The position numbers were made by a program, and so were the translations under genes. The notes below the pieces were generated by a model that saw only the letters and a list, made by a program, of their open reading frames with translations, made no database searches and was not told where the DNA came from. From positions 2,694,873-2,758,872 of the forward strand of contig NZ_CP017074.1 of assembly GCF_001717465.1 (NCBI RefSeq): a stretch of DNA of 64,000 nt, given 5' to 3'. Shown here one piece after another: positions 41,416 to 51,725 of the stretch (positions are counted from its first letter, which is position 1; each line of letters opens with the position of its first letter). The DNA comes from Luteimonas sp. JM171 (lineage in GTDB: Bacteria > Pseudomonadota > Gammaproteobacteria > Xanthomonadales > Xanthomonadaceae).

Positions 41416-42828
41416 TCAGGGTTCGAAGCTGCCCACCGAATCGTGCGCAAGGTTGTCGAAGCGCGTGTACTCGCCGAAGAACTTGAGCTTGAAGGACCCC
41501 GTGGGGCCGTTTCGCTGCTTGCCGATGATGATCTCGGCCAGCCCCTTGTCCGGCGAGTTTTCCTTGTTGTAGTACTCGTCGCGGTAGATGAAGACGATGA
41601 TGTCGGCGTCCTGCTCGATGGCGCCGGATTCGCGCAGGTCCGCCATCACCGGGCGCTTGTCGGTGCGCGATTCCAGCGAGCGGTTGAGCTGGGACAGGGC
41701 GATCACCGGCAGGTTGAGCTCCTTGGCCAGCCCCTTGAGCGCGCGCGAGATCTCGGAGATCTCGGTGGCGCGGTTCTCGCTGTTGCCGGGCACCGCCATC
41801 AGCTGCAGGTAGTCGATCACGATCAGCCCCAGGTCGTGCTCGCGCTTGAGGCGCCGCGCCTTGGCGCGCAGCACGTCGGGCGAAAGCGCCGGGGTATCGT
41901 CGATGAAGATCTTCGACTCCTTGAGCATGCGGATGGCACTGGTCACCCGGCTCCAGTCCTCGTCCTCGAGCTGGCCGGTGCGCAGGCGGGTGGCGTTGAT
42001 CCGCCCGTTCGAGGAAATCAGACGCAGCGCCAGCTGGCTGGCCGACATTTCCATCGAAAACACCGCCACCGCCTTCTTGGTCTTGAGAGCGGCGTACTCC
42101 GCGATGTTGAGGGCGAAGGTGGTCTTGCCCATGGCCGGGCGCGCGGCGAGGATCAGCAGGTCGGTGGGCTGCAGGCCCGCCGTCATCTCGTCGAACTCCT
42201 CATATCCGGTGGGCAGCCCGGTGATGCTGCCGCCGCTGGCGAAGCGCGTCTGCAGGACATCGAAGGCCTCCTTCATCGCGTCGTTGACGGCGACGAAGTC
42301 CATGCGGCCCCGCGCCCCGTCCTCGGCGATCGCGAAGACATCCTGTTCGGCCTTGGCCAGCACCTCGCCGGTCGAGCGGCCTTCCGGCAGGAAGGCATCG
42401 TTGACGATGCCCGTCCCCACCTCGATCAGCTGCCTGAGCACCGCCTTGTCGCGCACGATGTCGGCGTAGGCGCGGATGTTGGCTGCCGAGCCGGTGGTGC
42501 TCGACAGCTCCACCAGGTAGGCGCCGCCGCCGATCTCGCCCGACTTGCCATGGGACTCGAACCACTCGCCCAGCGTCACCGCGTCGAACGGCTGGTTCTT
42601 CTCCGCCAGGTCGCGGATGGCGCTGTAGATCAGCTGGTGGTCGCGGCGGTAGAAGTCGGTTGGCACCAGCACGTCGGCGACGCGGTCGAAGGCGTCGGGT
42701 GCCAGCATCAGCCCGCCCAGTACGGCCTGCTCGGCCTCGACCGACTGCGGCGGCACGCGCAGCTGCTCAACGCGGCCATCGCCGCGGGATTCATGGCCGA
42801 AGGGCTGGCGATCGAAACGGGCTGACAT
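41416..42828 (-). CDS. dnaB: Replicative DNA helicase DnaB
   Basis: The protein is 470 residues from ATG 42826-42828. The N-terminal domain (LRVPPQSVEAEQAVLGGLML) is followed by the RecA-like helicase core with Walker A ILAARPAMGKTTFALN, Walker B LIVIDYLQLM, and motif H4 around PVMADLRESGAIEQDAD. No intein is present. It unwinds DNA at the replication fork. It sits downstream of the ribosomal genes rpsF-rpsR-rplI, a common arrangement, separated from rplI by 220 bp. Confidence 0.97.
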   Translation of the reverse strand: MSARFDRQPFGHESRGDGRVEQLRVPPQSVEAEQAVLGGLMLAPDAFDRVADVLVPTDFYRRDHQLIYSAIRDLAEKNQPFDAVTLGEWFESHGKSGEIGGGAYLVELSSTTGSAANIRAYADIVRDKAVLRQLIEVGTGIVNDAFLPEGRSTGEVLAKAEQDVFAIAEDGARGRMDFVAVNDAMKEAFDVLQTRFASGGSITGLPTGYEEFDEMTAGLQPTDLLILAARPAMGKTTFALNIAEYAALKTKKAVAVFSMEMSASQLALRLISSNGRINATRLRTGQLEDEDWSRVTSAIRMLKESKIFIDDTPALSPDVLRAKARRLKREHDLGLIVIDYLQLMAVPGNSENRATEISEISRALKGLAKELNLPVIALSQLNRSLESRTDKRPVMADLRESGAIEQDADIIVFIYRDEYYNKENSPDKGLAEIIIGKQRNGPTGSFKLKFFGEYTRFDNLAHDSVGSFEP

Positions 42829-42996
42829 GTGTGGTGCGCACTCCTGCAATGACTGCTCGACAAGCCAGGGCGGCTCCGATGCGAGCCAGCATGCTAGGCC
42901 CTGGGGCTGTGGACGCGCGACGGAACAACCTGTGGATAACCGCCCCTTTGATACCCCGCCCCGGTCTCGGGGCCTGCGACCGGCGGGCGCCCAAAC

Positions 42997-43026
42997 GCAA
43001 GCGGGCGCCCGAGGGCGCCCGCTTGC
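42997..43026 (-). terminator. Probable terminator after rplI
   Basis: GCAAGCGGGCGCCC (42997-43010) and GGGCGCCCGCTTGC (43013-43026) are a perfect 14-bp inverted repeat with only 2 nt between. On the minus strand a short GTTTG follows, so the U-tract is weak. It lies 22 bp after the rplI stop. Confidence 0.6.
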
Positions 43027-43048
43027 CAACACTGCCTGGCGGCGGTGA

Positions 43049-43507
43049 TCAGGCGGCCGACTCGGCCTCCACGATCACGGGCACCGAGGTTTCGACGTCG
43101 GCGTGCAGGTGCAGCAGCACCTCGTACTCGCCGGTCAGGCGGAACGGGCCCTCGCCCATCACCACCTCGGACTTCTCGAACTCCACGCCGGTCTGGGCGG
43201 TGAGCGCGTCGGCGATGTCACGCGGGCCGATCGAACCGTAAAGCTTGCCCTCGGGCGAAGCGTTGGCGCGGATGGTGACGGTGACGTCCTCCAGCTTCGC
43301 CAGACGGGCGGCGGCCTCGTCGTGCGCGGCCTGGGCCTTGGCCTCGTACTCGGCGCGGCGCGACTCGAACTCGGCCAGCGCTTCCTCGGTGGCCGGCACG
43401 GCCTTGCCCTGGGGCACGAGGTAGTTGCGGCCGTAGCCGGGCTTCACGGTGACCTTGTCGCCAAGGCCGCCGAGCTTCTGGACTTTCTGCAGCAGGATGA
43501 CTTCCAT
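43049..43507 (-). CDS. rplI: 50S ribosomal protein L9
   Basis: The 152-residue protein has the N-terminal RNA-binding domain ([30 protein letters not shown], split here by the conserved LGDxVxVKxGYxRN motif), the long connecting helix (about 45-75) and the C-terminal domain. The C-terminus has an extra acidic tail. L9 binds 23S rRNA near L1 and limits frameshifting. Confidence 0.97.
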   Translation of the reverse strand: MEVILLQKVQKLGGLGDKVTVKPGYGRNYLVPQGKAVPATEEALAEFESRRAEYEAKAQAAHDEAAARLAKLEDVTVTIRANASPEGKLYGSIGPRDIADALTAQTGVEFEKSEVVMGEGPFRLTGEYEVLLHLHADVETSVPVIVEAESAA

Positions 43508-43609
43508 TGGAATGCTCCGGGTTCGTTAGCGGCGCCACATGGGCGCCGCAACTTGTTGCTGTCCGAATCGGACGGATCGCGATGCCGGCGCGCGTGGCGC
43601 CGGCGGGGA

Positions 43610-43840
43610 TCAGACGTTGTGGTTGTCCGTGTACGGGATCAGGGCCAGGTAGCGCGCGCGCTTGACGGCGGTGGCCAGCTGGCGCTGGTAGCGCGACTTG
43701 GTGCCGGTGATCCGGGCCGGGACGATCTTGCCGGTCTCGGTGATGTTCTGGCGCAGGGTGTTGAGATCCTTGTAATCGATCTCCTTGACGCCCTCGGCGG
43801 TGAACTTGCAGAACTTGCGGCGGCGGAAGAACTTGGACAT
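43610..43840 (-). CDS. rpsR: 30S ribosomal protein S18
   Basis: The 76-residue protein starts [18 protein letters not shown] and contains [20 protein letters not shown], the S18 signature. It binds with S6 on the 30S platform. It lies 11 bp after rpsF. Confidence 0.97.
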   Translation of the reverse strand: MSKFFRRRKFCKFTAEGVKEIDYKDLNTLRQNITETGKIVPARITGTKSRYQRQLATAVKRARYLALIPYTDNHNV

Positions 43841-43851
43841 GTCAGGGCTCC

Positions 43852-44301
43852 TCAGGCGGCTTCTTCGTTGTCGTCGGCGTTTTCGGACTTGGCGTCTTCG
43901 CCCTTGCCCTCGCCTTCGTCGTCGTCACGGCGGCGGCGCTCGCCGCGCTCCGGGCGGTCCCCGCCCTTGTCGCCCTTGTCGTCCTTGTTCTTCATGATCA
44001 GCGACTGCTCGGTGATGGCCTCATCGCGGCGGATCACCATGTGGCGCAGGATCGCGTCGTTGAAGCGGAAGGTCTCGACCAGCTCGTCGAGCACGGCCTG
44101 GCCGCATTCGATGTTGAGCAGCACGTAGTGGGCCTTGACCAGGTTGTCGATGGGATAGGCCAGCTGGCGGCGGCCCCAGTCCTCCAGGCGATGGACCTTG
44201 CCCTCGCCGCCCTCGATGAGCGTGGTGTAGCGCTCGATCATCGCGGGCACCTGCTCGCTCTGGTCCGGGTGGACCAGGAAAACGATCTCGTAATGACGCA
44301 T
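43852..44301 (-). CDS. rpsF: 30S ribosomal protein S6
   Basis: The 149-residue protein starts [21 protein letters not shown] and has the [10 protein letters not shown] and HYVLLNIE motifs. The C-terminal 50 residues form an unusually long acidic/charged tail ([20 protein letters not shown].., ending [11 protein letters not shown]), of the kind modified by RimK in E. coli. S6 pairs with S18. Confidence 0.97.
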   Translation of the reverse strand: MRHYEIVFLVHPDQSEQVPAMIERYTTLIEGGEGKVHRLEDWGRRQLAYPIDNLVKAHYVLLNIECGQAVLDELVETFRFNDAILRHMVIRRDEAITEQSLIMKNKDDKGDKGGDRPERGERRRRDDDEGEGKGEDAKSENADDNEEAA

Positions 44302-44422
44302 GTTGTGTCCTTCTGGTTATCGGCCGGCAGGCAGGCCCGCCCGGCCAGACAGCCCCCCGCCAGCCCGGGATGGGCGCGGTGGAGCAAGGGCCCGCCGCGG
44401 CCAAAGCCGCAGCGAGCCGCCC

Positions 44423-44452
44423 ATTATGCCGCAGGTGCGGCCTGGATTACCA
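44423..44452 (-). promoter_or_regulatory. Possible promoter of the rpsF operon
   Basis: CATAAT (44423-44428) with TGGTAA (44447-44452) 18 bp upstream on the minus strand. The -35 match is poor, so confidence is low. The site lies about 120 bp before the rpsF start, in a 171-bp non-coding gap. Confidence 0.35.
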
Positions 44453-44472
44453 CACGGGATTGCGCCGGCGGG

Positions 44473-44814
44473 TCAGATCGCGCGGTCGGCGTCGGTGGTG
44501 AAACTCTCGCCACAGCCGCACTCGGCGGCCATGTTGGGGTTGGAGAAGGTGAACTGCTCGTTCAGGCCCACCCGGGCGAAGTCGATCCGGGTGCCGGCCA
44601 CCAGCGGCGCGCTCTGCGGGTCGACGTAGACCCGTACGCCGCCCTGCTCGACCACCCGGTCGCCTTCACGCTCTTCCCGGGCCAGGTCCACCACATAACC
44701 CCACCCGGAACATCCGGTGCGCTCGACGCCAAAGCGCATGCCCAGCGCGTCGGGGTTGGAAGCGAGGAAGCGCTGGACGCGTTCCAGCGCGGCGGGGGAA
44801 AGTTGGATATCCAT
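44473..44814 (-). CDS. A-type iron-sulfur carrier (IscA/ErpA family)
   Basis: The 113-residue protein has the HesB/IscA fold with the three Cys ligands: one in GVERTGCSGWGY and two in AAECGCGESF. The family receives Fe-S clusters and hands them to apo-enzymes. Whether it is ErpA, IscA or another A-type carrier cannot be settled by eye. It is divergent from asnS with 77 bp between starts. Confidence 0.9.
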   Translation of the reverse strand: MDIQLSPAALERVQRFLASNPDALGMRFGVERTGCSGWGYVVDLAREEREGDRVVEQGGVRVYVDPQSAPLVAGTRIDFARVGLNEQFTFSNPNMAAECGCGESFTTDADRAI

Positions 44815-44891
44815 GGGGCTGATTCTACCTGTTGGGGCTCCGGTACACTGCGCAGTCCAGTTTTCTGTTCATCAACAGCGGGATTCAAGGC

Positions 44892-46292
<1,401 letters not shown>

Positions 46293-46295
46293 TCA

Positions 46296-46595
46296 ATGCT
46301 GCTGTTCGCTGCCCTGTGCTTCACCGGGATCATGATCGGCGGCATCTGCGCCTTCGTGATTTTCTGGCCGCTGTCGCTGGTCCACCTGCGCGACAACAAC
46401 CCGGCCCTGCGCGAACGCCTGGGCGAGGGCGCGTTCCTCAAGCCTTCGGCCCTGCGCTGGCTGCTGTCGGGCGACTACCGCGAGTTTCCCGATACCGCGT
46501 TCACCGGATTGGCGACGCCGGCGCGGATCGCCCTCATCGTCACCCTGGGCGCGGCGATGGCCACGGGCCTGTCCCTGCTGTGGGCCGCGGCATGA
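46296..46595 (+). CDS. Small two-span membrane protein, hypothetical
   Basis: The 99-residue protein has hydrophobic helices at about 2-30 (ALCFTGIMIGGICAFVIFWP) and 75-98 (ARIALIVTLGAAMATGLSLL), with a soluble loop. It follows asnS by 3 bp and overlaps the next gene at ATGA, so it is likely expressed. No family is recognised. Confidence 0.7.
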   Translation: MLLFAALCFTGIMIGGICAFVIFWPLSLVHLRDNNPALRERLGEGAFLKPSALRWLLSGDYREFPDTAFTGLATPARIALIVTLGAAMATGLSLLWAAA

Positions 46596-46921
46596 GCGAT
46601 CCCCGGGATCCCGCCGCCGGCGCCACCTATACCGAATGGTGGCTTGCCACGCTGGGCCGCACGGTGGTGTGGGCGCGGCTGCGGGTGCGCGAGGCCGGTA
46701 CCGCCGAGGTGTTCGACAGCGACGGCAACGTGCTCTCCTACGACAGCGAGGACAGCGCCCGCGCCGCCCTGCTGGACGCCGAGTTCGTCGGCTACGACGG
46801 GCTGGATGAGGAAGACGCGCTGGCGCGCGGATTCAGCTTGGCCGAACTGTCCCCGCCCCAGGGCGACAGCGACGACGCGCTGCGCCCGCAGATGATCCGC
46901 AACCTGGGCGGGCGCGCCTGA
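46592..46921 (+). CDS. Conserved small acidic protein, hypothetical
   Basis: The 109-residue protein (MSDPRDPAAGATYTEWWLAT..) has the pattern of a small beta-rich domain (TAEVFDSDGNVLSYDSEDSA, DAEFVGYDGLDEEDAL) and no membrane segment. It is translationally coupled to the gene before it. Function unknown. Confidence 0.7.
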   Translation: MSDPRDPAAGATYTEWWLATLGRTVVWARLRVREAGTAEVFDSDGNVLSYDSEDSARAALLDAEFVGYDGLDEEDALARGFSLAELSPPQGDSDDALRPQMIRNLGGRA

Positions 46922-46934
46922 GTGGAGACCAACC

Positions 46935-47720
46935 ATGGACCTTGACCTTTCCAACCACCACGCGCTGGTGTGCGGGGCTTCCGGAGGCATTGGCCGGGCC
47001 GCTGCCGAGGAGCTGGCCGCGCTTGGCGCCACCGTCACTGTGCTTGCCCGCCGCGAGAGCGTCCTGCGCGAGGTGGTCTCCGGCCTGGCCGGCGGCGCCG
47101 ACCGGGGCCACGCGCTGGCCGTGGCCGACACCGGAGACGGCAACGGCCTGGCGCGGGCGGTGGCGGCGGTGGTGGAGCGCCGCCCCGTGCACATCCTGGT
47201 CAACAACACCGGGGGCCCGCCCGGCGGCCCGCTGCACGCGGCCGCCACCGACGCGCTGGACGCGGCATTCCGCAGGCACGTGATCGCCAACCAGGTGCTG
47301 CTGCAGGCCGTGCTGCCGGGCATGCGCCAGGCCCGGTGGGGCCGGATCATCAACGTGGTTTCCACCTCGGTGCGCGAGCCGATCCCCGGCCTGGGGGTCT
47401 CCAACACCGTGCGCGGGGCCGTCGCCTCCTGGGCCAAGACCCTGGCCGGGGAGCTGGCCGCCGACGGCATCACCGTCAACAACGTGCTGCCGGGATTCAC
47501 CGAAACCGGGCGCATCCGCCAGCTGGTCAGCGAGCGGGCCGCGCGCGAAGGCCGCAGCGAGGAGGAGGTGCGCCGGGACATGGAGGCGCAGGTCCCGGCC
47601 GGGCGCTTTGCCCGGCCGGAGGAAACCGGGGGCGTGATCGCGTTCCTCTGCTCGCCGGCGGCGGCCTACGTCAACGGCGTGAGCCTGGCGGTCGACGGCG
47701 GCCGCACCCGCTCGATCTGA
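46935..47720 (+). CDS. Atypical short-chain dehydrogenase/reductase
   Basis: The 261-residue Rossmann protein has the SDR cofactor motif GASGGIG (14-20), NNTGG (90-94) and the structural Ser in VVSTS (about 143). The catalytic YxxxK is absent: the expected Tyr and Lys are Ser156 and Arg160 (SNTVR). The remainder (VNNVLPGFTETGRI, the C-terminal NGVSLAVDGG) is normal. Members with this substitution may be inactive or use another mechanism. It follows two small genes in a plus-strand cluster. Confidence 0.85.
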   Translation: MDLDLSNHHALVCGASGGIGRAAAEELAALGATVTVLARRESVLREVVSGLAGGADRGHALAVADTGDGNGLARAVAAVVERRPVHILVNNTGGPPGGPLHAAATDALDAAFRRHVIANQVLLQAVLPGMRQARWGRIINVVSTSVREPIPGLGVSNTVRGAVASWAKTLAGELAADGITVNNVLPGFTETGRIRQLVSERAAREGRSEEEVRRDMEAQVPAGRFARPEETGGVIAFLCSPAAAYVNGVSLAVDGGRTRSI

Positions 47721-47755
47721 GGCCGCGCCCCCGCCACCGCGGGGGCTGATGGACG

Positions 47756-48586
47756 ATGCCTGAAGGCCCCGAGATCCGCCGCGCGGCCGACCGCCTGGCC
47801 GAAGCGGTGGCCGGGGACCCGCTGGTGCGGGCGCAGTTCGCCTTCCCGCAGCTGAAGCGCTTCGAGCGCGACCTCATCGACCGCCGCATCGAGTCCATCA
47901 CCCCGCGCGGCAAGGCGCTGCTGACCCGCTTCGACCACGGCTGGACGCTCTACAGCCACAACCAGCTTTACGGCGTGTGGAAGATCGCCGGACCAGGCGA
48001 GCGGCCGGAGACGAAGCGGTCCCTGCGGGTGGCGCTGGAGACGGCGCACAGCGCGATCCTCCTGTATTCGGCGTCGGACGTCTCGATGTGGCCCAGCGAC
48101 GAGATCGAATCGCACCCCTTCCTGCAGAACCTGGGCCCCGACGTGCTCGATCCCGCGCTCGACGTGCAGGCGGTGGCTGCCCGGCTGCGTTCGCCCGCGT
48201 TCCGCGGCCGCGCGCTGGGCGCGCTGCTGCTGGACCAGCGCTTCCTCGCCGGCATGGGCAACTACCTGCGCTCGGAAGTATTGTTCGCGGCGGGCCTGCA
48301 CCCCCGGCTGCGGCCGAAGGAACTGGACGATGCGCAGCTGGCGCGGCTGGCCCAGGCGCTGCTCGACATCCCGCGCCTGAGCTATTCAACCCGCGGCATC
48401 GCGCGCGCCAGCGGGATGCGCAGCGACTACCTGGCCGACACGCCGGACGGGTTCCGCTTCCAGGTATTCGCGCGCGCCGGTCAGCCCTGCCCTGCATGCG
48501 GCACGCCGGTGGAGCGGATGATGTCGTCTTCGCGCCGCCTCTACCTGTGCCGGTCCTGCCAGCCGGACCCCCGGGCGGGTGGGTAG
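47756..48586 (+). CDS. nei: Endonuclease VIII (DNA glycosylase/AP lyase)
   Basis: The 276-residue protein starts MPEGPEIRRAADRLA, with catalytic Pro2 and Glu3 of the Fpg/Nei family. The Nei-type H2TH region is at about 155-215, and a zinc finger (CPACG ... CRSCQ) ends the protein. It removes oxidised pyrimidines. A Lys in PRGKALL is the usual third active-site residue. Nine bases separate it from the dehydrogenase gene. Confidence 0.94.
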   Translation: MPEGPEIRRAADRLAEAVAGDPLVRAQFAFPQLKRFERDLIDRRIESITPRGKALLTRFDHGWTLYSHNQLYGVWKIAGPGERPETKRSLRVALETAHSAILLYSASDVSMWPSDEIESHPFLQNLGPDVLDPALDVQAVAARLRSPAFRGRALGALLLDQRFLAGMGNYLRSEVLFAAGLHPRLRPKELDDAQLARLAQALLDIPRLSYSTRGIARASGMRSDYLADTPDGFRFQVFARAGQPCPACGTPVERMMSSSRRLYLCRSCQPDPRAGG

Positions 48587-48595
48587 AATCGCGGG

Positions 48596-50020
48596 ATGAA
48601 GCGCTTTGCAAATTTCATTGGCGGCAAGGCATGTGAGCCGGCCAGCGGCGCATGGCTCAAGGTGTTCGACCCGGCGCGCGCCGAGCCGTGGGCCGAAGTG
48701 GCCGCCGGCGATGCCCGCGACGTGGACGATGCGGTCAACGCCGCGCTAGCGGCGTTCCCGGCCTGGGCGGCGCTGCGCAACAGCGAGCGCTCCCGCCACC
48801 TGGAAAACCTTGCCCGCGCCCTGGAAGCCCGCATCGAGGACTTCGCCCACGCAGAAGCGCGCAACGGCGGCAAGCCGTACGCCCTGGCCCGGGAGGTGGA
48901 GGTCCCGCGCGCAGTATCGAACCTGCGCTTCTTTGCCCATGCGGCCACCCAGTTCGCCAGCGAATCGCACCATGGCGAGGCCGGCCTCAACTACACCCTG
49001 CGCCAGCCGCTGGGCGTGGTGGGCACCATCTCGCCCTGGAACCTGCCCCTGTACCTGTTCACCTGGAAGATCGCGCCGGCGCTGGCGGCGGGCAACACCG
49101 TGGTCGCCAAGCCCTCCGAAGTCACCCCCGCCACGGCGGCGAAGTTCGCCGAGCTCGCGCACGAAGCCGGCCTGCCGCCGGGCGTGCTCAACGTGGTCCA
49201 CGGTGGCGGCGTGGAAGCCGGCGAGGCCATCGTGCAGCACGACGCGGTGCGCGCGGTGTCATTCACCGGCAGCACTGCGGTCGGCCGGCGCATCGCCGGC
49301 ATCGCCGGGCCGCTGCTGAAGAAGGTGTCGCTTGAGCTCGGCGGCAAGAACCCGACCCTGGTGTTTGCCGACTCGGACTGGCGCGATCACCTCGATCTCA
49401 TCGCCCGCTCCACGTTCCAGAATTCCGGGCAGATCTGCCTGTGCGGCTCGCGCATCCTGGTGGAGCGCAGCATCTTCAGCGAATTCCGCGACGCCCTGGT
49501 GGAACGCGCCCTGGCACTGCGCCCCGGCGATCCGATGGACCCGGACGCCAACCTCGGCCCGCTGGTGTCGCAGGCCCATTTCGACAAGGTCACCGGCGCG
49601 ATCGAGCGTGCCCGCGACGAAGGCGGCAAGGTGCTGTGCGGGGACCATCGCCTGGACCGGCCCGGCTGGTTCGTCGCGCCCACCCTCATCGAAGGGCTTG
49701 GCCCGGACTGCGCCACCAATACTGAAGAGATCTTCGGCCCGGTGGCGACCCTGCAGGCCTTCGACAACGACGACGAGGCGCTGGCGCTGGCCAATGCGGG
49801 TGATTACGGCCTCGCCGCCAGCGTCTGGACCCGCGACCTCGCCCGCGCGCACCGGCTGGGCGCGGAACTGCGCGCGGGCATCGTCTGGATCAACACCTGG
49901 CTGAAGCGCGACCTGCGCACCCCTTTCGGAGGCACCGGCCATTCCGGCATGGGCCGCGAGGGCGGGCTGGAAGCCATGCGCTTCTTCACCGAGCCGCGCA
50001 ACGTCTGCATTGCCATCTGA
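48596..50020 (+). CDS. nbaE: 2-aminomuconic semialdehyde dehydrogenase
   Basis: The 474-residue aldehyde dehydrogenase has the NAD site around TGSTAVGRRIAG, the general base Glu in LELGGKNPTLVF, and the nucleophile Cys in NSGQICLCGSRILVE. The ICLCGSR pattern and the kynurenine gene neighbours point to 2-aminomuconic 6-semialdehyde (or a related hydroxymuconic) substrate. It is the first gene of the kynurenine block. A different ALDH substrate cannot be excluded. Confidence 0.85.
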   Translation: MKRFANFIGGKACEPASGAWLKVFDPARAEPWAEVAAGDARDVDDAVNAALAAFPAWAALRNSERSRHLENLARALEARIEDFAHAEARNGGKPYALAREVEVPRAVSNLRFFAHAATQFASESHHGEAGLNYTLRQPLGVVGTISPWNLPLYLFTWKIAPALAAGNTVVAKPSEVTPATAAKFAELAHEAGLPPGVLNVVHGGGVEAGEAIVQHDAVRAVSFTGSTAVGRRIAGIAGPLLKKVSLELGGKNPTLVFADSDWRDHLDLIARSTFQNSGQICLCGSRILVERSIFSEFRDALVERALALRPGDPMDPDANLGPLVSQAHFDKVTGAIERARDEGGKVLCGDHRLDRPGWFVAPTLIEGLGPDCATNTEEIFGPVATLQAFDNDDEALALANAGDYGLAASVWTRDLARAHRLGAELRAGIVWINTWLKRDLRTPFGGTGHSGMGREGGLEAMRFFTEPRNVCIAI

Positions 50021-50041
50021 CCGGCACGAACCTGGAGCGCC

Positions 50042-50704
50042 ATGTACCGCCTGCACGAACTGCTTGAACGCAACCGCCACTGGTCCGACCGGGTCCAGGC
50101 GGAGGATCCGGACTTCTTCACCCGCCTGTCCAAGATCCAGACGCCGAAATACCTGTGGATCGGGTGCTCGGACTCCCGGGTGCCGGCCAACCAGGTGATC
50201 GACGTCAACCCGGGCGAAGTGTTCGTCCACCGCAACATCGCCAACGTCGTCGTCCACACCGACCTCAACTGCCTGTCGGTGATCCAGTTCGCCATCGACG
50301 TGCTCAAGGTCGAGCACATCCTGGTGGTGGGCCATTACGGCTGCGGCGGCGTGGGCGCGGCCCTGGACGGCTCCCGCGTGGGGCTGGCCGACAACTGGAT
50401 CCGGCACGTCAAGGACGTCAAGCACAAGCATCGCGCGCTGATCGAATCCATCGAGGACCCGGTGCTGCGCCACGACCGCCTCTGCGACCTCAATGCCCTG
50501 GAGCAGATGATCAACGTGTGCGAGTCCACGGTGGTGCGCGAAGCCTGGGCCCGCGGCCAGAAGGTCAGCGTGCACGCCTGGGTCTATTCGCTGCGCAACG
50601 GCCGCGTACACGACCTGGGCGTGGCGATCGATGGCCCCGAGGCCCTGCCCGAGCAATACGAACCCGCGCTGCAGCGCATCAGTGAAGACCGCGAGGACCG
50701 CTGA
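50042..50704 (+). CDS. can: Beta-class carbonic anhydrase
   Basis: The 220-residue protein has the zinc site of beta-carbonic anhydrases: Cys42 and Asp44 in IGCSDSRVPAN, and His-Cys in VGHYGCGGVG. The Can/CynT-like length and the EHILVVGHYGCGG block are typical. It converts CO2 and bicarbonate. It lies inside the kynurenine block, 1 bp before the RidA gene, where the downstream decarboxylase releases CO2. Confidence 0.94.
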   Translation: MYRLHELLERNRHWSDRVQAEDPDFFTRLSKIQTPKYLWIGCSDSRVPANQVIDVNPGEVFVHRNIANVVVHTDLNCLSVIQFAIDVLKVEHILVVGHYGCGGVGAALDGSRVGLADNWIRHVKDVKHKHRALIESIEDPVLRHDRLCDLNALEQMINVCESTVVREAWARGQKVSVHAWVYSLRNGRVHDLGVAIDGPEALPEQYEPALQRISEDREDR

Positions 50705-51139
50705 ATGAGTGATTCGATCGTGCGCACCGGCGCCGCGCCCAAGCCCGTTGGCGCCTATCCACATGCGCGGCGCGTCGGCGACCTGCTGTTCCTGTCCGGC
50801 ATCGGCCCCCGGGATGCCGCCACCGATGCCATCCCCGGCAACCGGTACGACCCCAACGGCCAACTTGTCGCCTACGACATCACCGCTCAGGCGCACGCCG
50901 TGTTCGCCAACGTGCGCGCGGTGCTGGAGGCCAGCGGCGCGCGCTGGGAGGACCTGGTGGACGTGACCGTCTACCTCACCGACATGGCCCGCGACTTCAA
51001 GGCCTACAACGCGGTGTGGGCGGAGTACTTTCCCGAGATCGACACCGCGCCCTGCCGCACCACGCTGGGCATCTCCGCCCTGCCCACCCCCATCGCGATA
51101 GAGTTGAAGTGCGTCGCCGCCGTGGCGCCGCGCGCCTGA
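50705..51139 (+). CDS. RidA-family protein, probable 2-aminomuconate deaminase
   Basis: The 144-residue YjgF/RidA-fold protein has ..[20 protein letters not shown] and the conserved Arg/Glu region [20 protein letters not shown]. In kynurenine-pathway operons a RidA paralogue acts as 2-aminomuconate deaminase, using ammonia release. A general imine-deaminase role is the alternative. It immediately follows the carbonic anhydrase. Confidence 0.8.
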   Translation: MSDSIVRTGAAPKPVGAYPHARRVGDLLFLSGIGPRDAATDAIPGNRYDPNGQLVAYDITAQAHAVFANVRAVLEASGARWEDLVDVTVYLTDMARDFKAYNAVWAEYFPEIDTAPCRTTLGISALPTPIAIELKCVAAVAPRA

Positions 51140-51155
51140 CCGCAGGAGGACCGCC

Positions 51156-51689
51156 ATGCTCCCCGCCCCGCTCAACCTGCAGAAGTGGATCGACGACAAT
51201 CGCCACCTGCTCAAGCCGCCGGTGGGCAACAAGTGCCTTTATGACGGCGATTTCATCGTGATGGTGGTGGGCGGCCCCAACGCGCGCACCGACTACCACT
51301 ACGACGAGGGCCCGGAGTGGTTCTACCAGCTCGAGGGCGAGATGACCCTGCGGATCCAGGAGGACGGCAAGCCGCGCGACATCATGATCCGGGCCGGCGA
51401 GACCTTCCTGTTGCCGCCGAAGGTGCCCCACTCCCCGCAGCGCGCGGCCGGCTCGATCGGCCTGGTGATCGAGCGCAAGCGCCTGGAGCATGAGAAGGAC
51501 GGCCTGCTGTGGTTCTGCGAGCGCTGCAACCACAAGCTGTACGAGGAGTACTTCGCGCTGGGTGACATCGAGCGCGACTTCCCGCCGGTGTTCGACAGGT
51601 TCTACGGCTCCACCGAACTGCGCACCTGCGACGCCTGCGGGCACGTGAACCCGCGGCCGGAGCGCTATGAAGCGGCCTCCGGCGACTGA
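51156..51689 (+). CDS. nbaC: 3-hydroxyanthranilate 3,4-dioxygenase
   Basis: The 177-residue cupin has the Fe2+ ligands His51 and Glu57 ([17 protein letters not shown]) and His95 ([10 protein letters not shown]). A C-terminal rubredoxin-like site with two Cys pairs (CERCNH ... CDACGH) marks the bacterial type. It cleaves 3-hydroxyanthranilate to aminocarboxymuconate semialdehyde. RBS AGGAGG is present. Confidence 0.96.
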   Translation: MLPAPLNLQKWIDDNRHLLKPPVGNKCLYDGDFIVMVVGGPNARTDYHYDEGPEWFYQLEGEMTLRIQEDGKPRDIMIRAGETFLLPPKVPHSPQRAAGSIGLVIERKRLEHEKDGLLWFCERCNHKLYEEYFALGDIERDFPPVFDRFYGSTELRTCDACGHVNPRPERYEAASGD

Positions 51690-51725
51690 ACCTCGCCGGC
51701 CGCGGGCAATGCGTAGAATCGGCGC

